Source: an uncultured Eubacteriales bacterium
Lineage (GTDB): Bacteria > Bacillota > Clostridia > Oscillospirales > CAG-272
Assembly: GCA_934446285.1 (NCBI GenBank)
Contig: CAKSEI010000066.1
Coordinates: forward strand, 1 to 7,736
Direction of reading: 5' to 3'
DNA length: 7,736 bases
Shown here: positions 1 to 4,723 of the stretch, piece after piece
Numbering within the stretch: the stretch's first letter is position 1
How the letters are laid out: each line of letters begins with the position of its first letter
The notes under the pieces: model-generated
Told to the model about the DNA's origin: nothing
Seen by the model: only the letters and a program-made list of their open reading frames with translations
Database searches by the model: none
Program-made: the position numbers and the translations under genes

Positions 1-939
1 TCTCTTTACGAAATCAAATATTGCCGTGGGCGTATAGCCTCTGCGGCGCAGTCCCGAAAGGGTGGGCATACGCGGGTCATCCCATCCGTCGACAACGCCG
101 CGCTCAACGAGAAACCGCAGAAAACGCTTGCTCATAACCGTGTAGGTGACATTCATTCTGCCGAATTCACGCTGCTTAGGTCTGTGCTTAAATTCGCAGT
201 GTTCGACTACCCAGTCGTAGAGTGGGCGGTGATTGCGGAACTCTGACGAGCAAAGCGAATGCGTTATGCCTTCGAGTGCATCCTGAATGGGATGTGCAAA
301 GTCGTACATGGGATAAATGCACCATTTGTCACCCTGACGGTGATGATGTACATGCCTTATTCTGTAGATTACGGGGTCGCGCATGTACGAGTTGTCAGAG
401 TCGGGGTCGATTTTCGCGCGCAAAGTGCGAGTACCGTCAGGGTACCTGCCCTCTTTCATTTCCCGGAAGAGCTGCAGATTTTCCTCGACGCTTCTGTTTC
501 TGTAGGGGGAAACCATACCCTTGTCCGTGTAGTCGTCGGCATCTCCTCTGTACTGCACGAGGTCGTCCTTTGACAGGTCGCAGACATATGCATCGCCTTT
601 TTCTATAAGCATAACCGCGAGCTCATAGCACTTATCAAAGTAATCAGAGCCATAGAAAACGCCGCCGTTCGGTTCAGCTCCGAGCCAGCAGAGGTCCTCG
701 TATATCGAGCGCACGTATTCATCGCTCTCCTTCATTGGATTTGTGTCATCGTATCTGAGATTGAAAAGTCCGCCGTACTTTTTCGCAGTCTCGGTGTTTA
801 TCATTATTGCTTTTGCGCTTCCTATATGCAGATAACCGTTCGGCTCGGGAGGGAAACGCGTGTGTATTCTCTCGGTCATTCCTTCCGCGAGGTCGGCGTC
901 TATTACGTCGTATATAAAATTGCTTGAATTATCTTCCAT
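1..939 (-). CDS. glnS: Glutaminyl-tRNA synthetase (GlnRS), 3' part beyond the left edge
   Basis: This cytoplasmic class I synthetase charges tRNA-Gln with glutamine using ATP. The frame is open for 313 codons from ATG 939-937 to the window edge; the family is about 550 residues, so roughly the last 240 are missing. The HIGH signature reads HIGS (residues 38-41) inside PPEPNGYLHIGSAKA. The family-typical RYDDTNP is at 62-68, and the second ATP-binding motif reads VMSKR at 268-272. Both catalytic signatures are therefore inside the window; the anticodon-binding domains are mostly outside. The start is supported by a GGAGA ribosome binding site at 951-947, seven nt upstream and inside the last codons of gltX, with only 2 nt between the gltX stop and this ATG. 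Many clostridial GlnRS proteins carry a C-terminal YqeY domain, but whether this one does cannot be seen. The enzyme makes direct charging of tRNA-Gln possible, independent of the GatCAB amidation route. Confidence 0.95.
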   Translation of the reverse strand, partial: MEDNSSNFIYDVIDADLAEGMTERIHTRFPPEPNGYLHIGSAKAIMINTETAKKYGGLFNLRYDDTNPMKESDEYVRSIYEDLCWLGAEPNGGVFYGSDYFDKCYELAVMLIEKGDAYVCDLSKDDLVQYRGDADDYTDKGMVSPYRNRSVEENLQLFREMKEGRYPDGTRTLRAKIDPDSDNSYMRDPVIYRIRHVHHHRQGDKWCIYPMYDFAHPIQDALEGITHSLCSSEFRNHRPLYDWVVEHCEFKHRPKQREFGRMNVTYTVMSKRFLRFLVERGVVDGWDDPRMPTLSGLRRRGYTPTAIFDFVKR

Positions 940-941
940 TT

Positions 942-2612
942 TTAAATCTCCGATTCATAGTTTTCTATTCTCGCTCGCATCCTGTCACTGCCGAGTATAT
1001 GCATAACGTCGTAGAGGTCGGGGGAGCTTGTCTTTCCCGTGACGGCTATGCGGATAAACATACTGATGTCCGCAACGCTTCCCTTATACGCCGAAGGGTC
1101 GGCTTTGTATTTCTTCATATCCGACGCGTAGCCAAGCTTATCGGCTGTCTGCTTGATTTTATTAAACCATGTATCGCGATCGTCGTCAGGCTCGTAGTCA
1201 GCAGCGAAATCATCGAGAGCGGCTTTAACGTCGCTTTTATCAAAGCCCTCGGGTAGAGAAGAAATAACGGAAAACGTCTCATCGTAGAAGAGACTCATAT
1301 AATTGCACGCCTCGCGCCACGTACCGTAGTCCTTGCGCGGCTTCTTACCGCCTCTTCCTATCGAGATGATTTTTATCGCATAGTCTCTGTCACGCTCGAG
1401 CCTCTCTGCAAACTCCGACTCATAGCGCTTTGCCCACCCCGTAAGAGAAGTGTAAACCTCATCCGCGCTCATGCGGCATACGATGTTTTTCGCGACGTCA
1501 TTTAGCTTGTCCGTGTCGAAAAGCGCGCCGGAGGTTGACATTTTCTTAATCGAGAAAGGGAAGTCCGTATATGCCCTGTCGGGGTTTTGCATATGCCACT
1601 CCTCATAGTTTGAGTTGAGCAGCGTCATCAGGTACTCTATGACGACTTGAGGCGGGTATCCGAGACGGCTGTAGTCGTCCATGTTTGCACCCATGTCGCG
1701 CTTGGACAGCTTCTTTTTGTTTCCGTCCTCATCAAGACGCATTATTTGCGCCGTGTGGAGATACTTCGGCATACGGAATCCGAGATATTTAAAGAGCATA
1801 ATATGCTTGGGCAGGGACGGCAGCCATTCTTCACCGCGCACGACGTGTGTCGTATGCATGAGATGGTCGTCTACGGCGTGGGCAAAGTGATAGGTAGGGA
1901 TTCCGTCGCTTTTAAGCAGGACGAAGTCCTCCTCGTTTTCGGGCAGCTCGAGATTGCCCTTTATCAGGTCGGTTATCTTTACCTTATTATCGGGGTTTCC
2001 GTCCGCGCGAACGCGCAGCACGAAAGGGTTTCCCGCGGCAAGCTCTTTTTCTGCCTCTTGGGGCGTGATATTGCGCGCCCGCTCAAGTGCAGCCTTTTCC
2101 GCTGAATTGTCGGCGTGCCAATCCTTTTCCTGAATTTCCGCTTTTTTATCAACGGAGTTCAACCGTTCAAGCTCCTCGCGAGTTGTGAAAACGGGGTAAG
2201 CTTTGCCCTCACGCACAAGCTTTTTTGCGTAGGATTGATAGATTTCTTTTCTTAACGACTGACGGTAAGGACCGTAAGCACCTTTCTCGCCGCCCCTGAG
2301 CGCACCCTCGTCGAAATTCACTCCGTAGTCTGCAAGCGTCCGTATAAGAGCCTCGGAAGCACCCTCGACCTCGCGCTTTGAGTCCGTATCCTCTATGCGC
2401 AGGAATATCAATCCGCCCGAGAGGTGGGCGAGACGCTCATTGAGCAGTGACTGATACATTCCGCCGAGATGCACAAAGCCTGTGGGCGACGGCGCAAAGC
2501 GCGTAACTTTTGCCCCCTCGGGAAGATTGCGCTCCGGGTATCTTGTCTCAATCTCGTCGGTGTCTGTCGTTATGTGCGGAAAAAGCAGCTCCGCAAGCTT
2601 GTTATAATCCAT
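942..2612 (-). CDS. gltX: Glutamyl-tRNA synthetase (GluRS), long clostridial-type form
   Basis: This class I synthetase charges tRNA-Glu with glutamate in the cytoplasm. It has 556 residues, longer than the usual 465-500 of bacterial GluRS. The Rossmann catalytic domain begins after a 34-residue extension with RFAPSPTGFVHLGG (38-51), where the HIGH motif reads HLGG (48-51). RIEDTD follows at 72-77, VVRGEEWLPSLPKH near 257-270, and the KMSKS loop reads KLSKR at 301-305. The C-terminal half (about 350-556) should be the helical anticodon-binding region. At the site where many GluRS have a CxC zinc knuckle, this protein reads AYPVFTT (138-144) with no cysteine. The ATG is preceded by AGAGG (2624-2620), seven nt upstream, overlapping the 3' end of the hydrolase gene. 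It sits between the hydrolase (3-nt spacer) and glnS (2-nt spacer), so the three are probably one transcript. With glnS present, a discriminating GluRS is expected, but I cannot read that from the sequence. Confidence 0.95.
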   Translation of the reverse strand: MDYNKLAELLFPHITTDTDEIETRYPERNLPEGAKVTRFAPSPTGFVHLGGMYQSLLNERLAHLSGGLIFLRIEDTDSKREVEGASEALIRTLADYGVNFDEGALRGGEKGAYGPYRQSLRKEIYQSYAKKLVREGKAYPVFTTREELERLNSVDKKAEIQEKDWHADNSAEKAALERARNITPQEAEKELAAGNPFVLRVRADGNPDNKVKITDLIKGNLELPENEEDFVLLKSDGIPTYHFAHAVDDHLMHTTHVVRGEEWLPSLPKHIMLFKYLGFRMPKYLHTAQIMRLDEDGNKKKLSKRDMGANMDDYSRLGYPPQVVIEYLMTLLNSNYEEWHMQNPDRAYTDFPFSIKKMSTSGALFDTDKLNDVAKNIVCRMSADEVYTSLTGWAKRYESEFAERLERDRDYAIKIISIGRGGKKPRKDYGTWREACNYMSLFYDETFSVISSLPEGFDKSDVKAALDDFAADYEPDDDRDTWFNKIKQTADKLGYASDMKKYKADPSAYKGSVADISMFIRIAVTGKTSSPDLYDVMHILGSDRMRARIENYESEI

Positions 2613-2615
2613 TTG

Positions 2616-3248
2616 TTAACCTCTAAAATTAAAATAAGGATTTTCGTAAAATTCAAAGGGGAGGGAGGTACTCTCTCCGTGACCCGGGTAAACGGGAATT
2701 TCACGGTCGGGAAATAGAGTTTGCAGCTTTTGAAGAGAAGCGCTCATCATAGCTGCATCACCGCCGTTAAATGACGTATTACCGCACGACAGGCGAAAGA
2801 GCGTATCACCCGAATAGAGTGCACCGTCAATAAAATAGCAGCATGAATCCGGGCTGTGCCCGGGTGTATAAAAGGTTTCGATATCAAAAGAAAGCACGCG
2901 CGTGCTCACCCCGTCGGCAAGCGGCAGGACAGGCGACCTAAGGCTCACGGGCGGTACGTGAAACATGCCCGAGAGGTTTCTCTGCGGGTCACGGGCAACC
3001 TTAGCACATAGCGCCGAACCGTAAACGGGGCATTCGAGCCTCTGCACGAGAATATCCGCACCGCCTATGTGGTCGAAATGACCGTGGGTAATGAGTATAG
3101 CACAATTCTTATTCTCAATTATGTTGAGAATTTTATCGATATCGCGCTCCCGCGAGCTGCCCGGGTCTATAATAAGGGCGTTCTCTTTACTTGAAATTAT
3201 ATAACAATTTGTCGAGAGTGCCCCTACGGGAATTATTTCTGTATTCAT
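2616..3248 (-). CDS. Metallo-beta-lactamase-fold hydrolase (glyoxalase II-like)
   Basis: A 210-residue soluble protein of the metallo-beta-lactamase superfamily, the small single-domain type often annotated as a hydroxyacylglutathione hydrolase (glyoxalase II)-like protein. The metal-binding signature THGHFDH is complete: His55, His57, Asp59 and His60. The further ligands expected for a two-metal site are His131 (TPGHSPDS), Asp148 (SGDTLF) and His190 (YPGHG). The N-terminus (IIPVGALSTNCYII) fits the family start, which supports ATG 3248. There is no signal peptide or membrane segment. The substrate is unknown: these proteins hydrolyse thioesters or other esters, and the sequence does not decide. 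It is the first gene of the operon with gltX and glnS, 3 nt upstream of gltX. No Shine-Dalgarno sequence precedes its ATG, and the promoter -10 lies so close that the transcript should begin at the ATG itself. A link to tRNA charging is only suggested by position. Confidence 0.9.
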   Translation of the reverse strand: MNTEIIPVGALSTNCYIISSKENALIIDPGSSRERDIDKILNIIENKNCAILITHGHFDHIGGADILVQRLECPVYGSALCAKVARDPQRNLSGMFHVPPVSLRSPVLPLADGVSTRVLSFDIETFYTPGHSPDSCCYFIDGALYSGDTLFRLSCGNTSFNGGDAAMMSASLQKLQTLFPDREIPVYPGHGESTSLPFEFYENPYFNFRG

Positions 3249-3254
3249 AGTGAT

Positions 3255-3283
3255 ATTATAACATACTATTAAAAATTCGGCAA
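3255..3283 (-). promoter_or_regulatory. Sigma-A-type promoter of the hydrolase-gltX-glnS operon
   Basis: Read on the minus strand, the -35 is TTGCCG (3283-3278), the spacer is 17 nt, and the -10 is a perfect TATAAT (3260-3255) preceded by TG at 3263-3262 (extended -10). Counting seven nt past the -10 puts the start of transcription at 3248, the A of the hydrolase ATG. No ribosome binding site is present between the -10 and the ATG. The promoter is well supported by sequence; the leaderless start is inferred. Confidence 0.75.
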
Positions 3284-3307
3284 GTCAAAAATAAAGATGA
3301 CGTGCGC

Positions 3308-3336
3308 TTGACAAAAAAATACTCGTGTGCTATGAT
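3308..3336 (+). promoter_or_regulatory. Strong sigma-A-type promoter reading toward rlmA
   Basis: A perfect -35 TTGACA (3308-3313), a 17-nt spacer and the -10 TATGAT (3331-3336), with TG at 3328-3329 giving an extended -10. The predicted transcription start is near 3343. This is the strongest promoter visible in the window. It is divergent from the hydrolase promoter, with 24 bp between the two -35 boxes. The first annotated gene downstream is rlmA, 435 nt away, so it makes either a long leader or a separate RNA. Confidence 0.75.
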
Positions 3337-3346
3337 AGCGTTATCA
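3333..3346. promoter_or_regulatory. Palindrome TGATA-N4-TATCA over the -10 and start site
   Basis: The 14 bp TGATAGCGTTATCA is an inverted repeat with perfect 5-bp arms. It overlaps the -10 box and runs past the predicted start of the plus-strand promoter. Its position is that of a repressor operator, but a 5-bp arm can arise by chance and partly reuses -10 bases. No regulator gene is in the window. Confidence 0.3.
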
Positions 3347-3446
3347 GGGTCCAGAAAAACGGCAGTTCCAACGCAATCAATCAAAACGAGAAGACGGGGT
3401 CAAACCATCAGCAGTAAACAAAAAGACGACGGAAACAAAGCTTAGG

Positions 3447-3468
3447 AGCGGTGCGAAAAACGCTTGCT
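3447..3468 (+). repeat. Hairpin in the rlmA upstream region
   Basis: The arms AGC and GCT (3447-3449, 3466-3468), two G-T pairs, a bulged T and then GCG/CGC (3453-3455, 3461-3463) close a loop of five A. Eight pairs in all. It could form in the RNA but is not a terminator, because no T-run follows. Confidence 0.3.
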
Positions 3469-3513
3469 ATCTCTGTAATTTCAATGGACGAACTGAGAAA
3501 AATTAACTCTGAT

Positions 3514-3546
3514 TAAAGCATCGGGAAGAATCGGCTAAAGCGTCGG
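3514..3546 (+). repeat. Short direct repeat TAAAGC(A/G)TCGG
   Basis: Two 11-bp copies with one difference, at 3514-3524 and 3536-3546, start 22 bp apart, about two helical turns. A third TCGG lies between them at 3531. It could be a paired protein-binding site or simply a local duplication. Confidence 0.3.
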
Positions 3547-3647
3547 ATAACCGTATAAGAAACGTAAACAGCCGTGCATAAAGTCGTGCAGGCAACCGAA
3601 TTCCTGTGCCTTACACTCATATACCGATCTGATCTGCTTCAAATACG

Positions 3648-3675
3648 ATTGCACAAAATAAAAATTTTATGCAAT
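3648..3675. repeat. AT-rich 28-bp inverted repeat
   Basis: Arms ATTGCA (3648-3653) and TGCAAT (3670-3675) continue, after one C/A mismatch, into AAAAT (3655-3659) and ATTTT (3664-3668) around an AAAA loop. That is 11 of 12 possible pairs. The inner stem is all A-T and no T-run follows, so a plus-strand terminator is unlikely; a protein-binding site or an RNA hairpin is more plausible. Confidence 0.45.
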
Positions 3676-3720
3676 GCAGGGAAGAGCAAAATAGGCGAAA
3701 AGGGCTGATTTACCTGAAAA

Positions 3721-3735
3721 CGCCTGCGGCAGGCG
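3721..3735 (+). repeat. GC-rich hairpin just upstream of the rlmA ribosome binding site
   Basis: The perfect arms CGCCTG and CAGGCG enclose the loop CGG. It lies 28 nt before the GAGGA ribosome binding site. It has a terminator-like stem but is followed by AAAGTCGC rather than T residues. It could be one side of a leader switch that controls rlmA, or a processing signal. Confidence 0.4.
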
Positions 3736-3763
3736 AAAGTCGCAAGGTTTATATAAAAGAAAT

Positions 3764-3768
3764 GAGGA
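3764..3768 (+). promoter_or_regulatory. Ribosome binding site of rlmA
   Basis: GAGGA lies nine nt before ATG 3778 and fixes that start. The protein then begins two residues before the conserved zinc-binding cysteines, as expected for the family. Confidence 0.7.
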
Positions 3769-3777
3769 TTGTTTTAA

Positions 3778-4587
3778 ATGTATTTTTGCTGTCCGAAATG
3801 CGGAGGTCCGCTTACAAAAAAAGAAAATTCCGTCCTGTGCGACAACGGTCACTGCTACGATATTTCGCGGCGCGGATATATTAATCTTCTCGGCGGCTCT
3901 GCAGTGCGTCACGGCGACGACGGACTAATGCTTACTGCGCGCAGAAATATTCTCGGCGGCGGTTACTATGATATATTCTCGAGTTCGCTGTGCGATATTG
4001 CAGCTGAATACATCACAGATGATAAGGATTTAATTTTAGACTGCGGCTGCGGTGAGGGATTTTATACGACAGCTCTGGGGGGCCGTTTTTCCGGAAATCC
4101 GATATGCGCTTTTGATGTGTCAAAGAAAGCCGTGACAATGGCGTGTTCCCTTGCTCATTCACGCCGCACGCAGATTGATTTCGCCGTTGCTTCATCTAAT
4201 GCAATTCCCCTTCCCGATAATATTGTTAAAATTTTAACAAATATATTTTCCCCGATGGCACATACGGAATTTCACAGAGTTTTGACAAGCGGCGGATACA
4301 TGATATACGCCGTCCCGGGCAAAAGGCATCTTATAGAGCTTAAGGAGCTGATATACGGAAGTGTTTACGAGAACACTTTTGAAGAAGTGCTCTACCCCGG
4401 CTTCACCCTCGAAAAGCGTATTCCCGTCTGCGGGAGCGTCGTCTTTGACTCCTCTTCCCTTACCGACCTTTTCAGAATGACGCCCTATTATTATCGCTCT
4501 CCGCGCGGCTCTGAGGAGAGACTCTCGCATTGCGGCAAAACAGAAGTGACGCTTTGCTTCGATTTTCTTGTTTACAGAAAAATTTGA
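3778..4587 (+). CDS. rlmA: 23S rRNA (guanine-N1) methyltransferase RlmA
   Basis: The protein uses S-adenosylmethionine to methylate N1 of a guanine in helix 35 of 23S rRNA, at the nascent-peptide tunnel. Family members modify G745 (RlmA-I, Gram-negative) or G748 (RlmA-II/TlrB, Gram-positive); the presumed Clostridia host suggests G748, but this is an inference. It has 269 residues, the same as E. coli RlmA. The N-terminal zinc site is complete: Cys5, Cys8, Cys21 and His25. The conserved RRGYINLL follows at 31-38. Motif I for SAM binding is DCGCGEGFYT (88-97), then AFDVSKKA (111-118), VASSNAIPLPD (137-147), FSPMAHTEF (157-165) and the signature VPGKRHLIELKELIY further on. The gene is monocistronic by layout: a strong promoter 435 nt upstream, a terminator downstream and a convergent neighbour. 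A 13-bp tandem duplication covers its stop codon. RlmA-II/TlrB-type modification contributes to tylosin resistance in some bacteria. Confidence 0.92.
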   Translation: MYFCCPKCGGPLTKKENSVLCDNGHCYDISRRGYINLLGGSAVRHGDDGLMLTARRNILGGGYYDIFSSSLCDIAAEYITDDKDLILDCGCGEGFYTTALGGRFSGNPICAFDVSKKAVTMACSLAHSRRTQIDFAVASSNAIPLPDNIVKILTNIFSPMAHTEFHRVLTSGGYMIYAVPGKRHLIELKELIYGSVYENTFEEVLYPGFTLEKRIPVCGSVVFDSSSLTDLFRMTPYYYRSPRGSEERLSHCGKTEVTLCFDFLVYRKI

Positions 4588-4608
4588 TGTCCTGATTTGA
4601 TGTCCTGA
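4583..4608 (+). repeat. Tandem 13-bp repeat spanning the rlmA stop codon
   Basis: TTTGATGTCCTGA occurs twice head to tail (4583-4595 and 4596-4608). The rlmA stop TGA is inside the first copy. The unit is not a multiple of three, so it looks like a recent slippage duplication in the 3' untranslated region. Confidence 0.85.
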
Positions 4609-4652
4609 TTTTTTGAGAAAACGGCAAGGGCGGTTCGTAATTAAATTAAGAT

Positions 4653-4679
4653 GAAACCCGGCAAGGGTTTCTCTTTTTT
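4653..4679 (+). terminator. Rho-independent terminator of rlmA, possibly two-way
   Basis: A perfect 7-bp stem GAAACCC/GGGTTTC (4653-4659, 4665-4671) with the loop GGCAA is followed by TC and six T (4674-4679). It lies 65 nt after the rlmA stop. On the minus strand the same stem is followed by ATCTTAATTTAATT, a weaker T-rich tail that could also end the ligA-obg transcript arriving from the other side. Confidence 0.85.
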
Positions 4680-4723
4680 ATCGGGTGGCAAGTGGCGCAT
4701 CCGGTGCAAAGGTTTTTGTGTGG

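Larger units (their letters stand above)
3343..3777 (+). other. Gene-free transcribed region: rlmA leader or candidate small RNA
   Basis: This stretch of about 435 nt lies between a strong plus-strand promoter and the rlmA start codon. No credible open reading frame is present on either strand. The first part is strongly asymmetric: in 3351-3440 I count 43 A, 21 C, 19 G and 7 T. Local structure includes a GCG-AAAAA-CGC hairpin extended by AGC/GCT (3447-3468), a possible hairpin at about 3586-3607 (GTGCAGG with CCTGTGC), an AT-rich inverted repeat at 3648-3675 and a GC-rich hairpin at 3721-3735. No clear terminator with a T-run is seen inside it, which favours read-through into rlmA. I found no hallmark of RNase P RNA, tmRNA, a T-box or a common riboswitch, so no family is assigned. 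Confidence 0.4.

Noticed and set aside
942..2105. Plus-strand frames opposite gltX, obg and ligA (for example 924-1256 and 1647-2105)
   Set aside because: They are antisense shadows of clearly conserved genes; their sequences show no family features.
3283..3288. TTGACT as the -35 of the hydrolase promoter
   Set aside because: It would give a 22-nt spacer to TATAAT; the neighbouring TTGCCG gives the correct 17 nt.
3342..3366. Resemblance of ATCAGGGTCCAGAAAAACGGCAG... region to the SRP RNA tip
   Set aside because: Only scattered bases match the CAGGTCCGGAAGGAAGCAG tip, the asymmetric loop is not intact, and the promoter leaves no room for the 5' arm of the SRP hairpin.
3332..3445. 37-codon open frame starting ATG 3332 on the plus strand
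   Set aside because: Its ATG lies within the -10 box, upstream of the predicted transcript start, and it has no ribosome binding site. T-poor sequence lacks stop codons by composition alone.
3484..3516. Ten-residue peptide MDELRKINSD as a leader peptide
   Set aside because: No Shine-Dalgarno sequence precedes it and nothing marks a stall site; such short frames are expected by chance.
3249..3777. T-box, cobalamin, c-di-GMP or other common riboswitch, tmRNA or RNase P RNA in the divergent region
   Set aside because: I looked for the usual core motifs on both strands and found none; a covariance-model search would be needed to exclude rarer families.
3667..3912. 81-codon minus-strand frame and the overlapping 71-codon plus-strand frame (3669-3884)
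   Set aside because: Both overlap the start of rlmA in other frames, lack ribosome binding sites and show no recognisable protein features.
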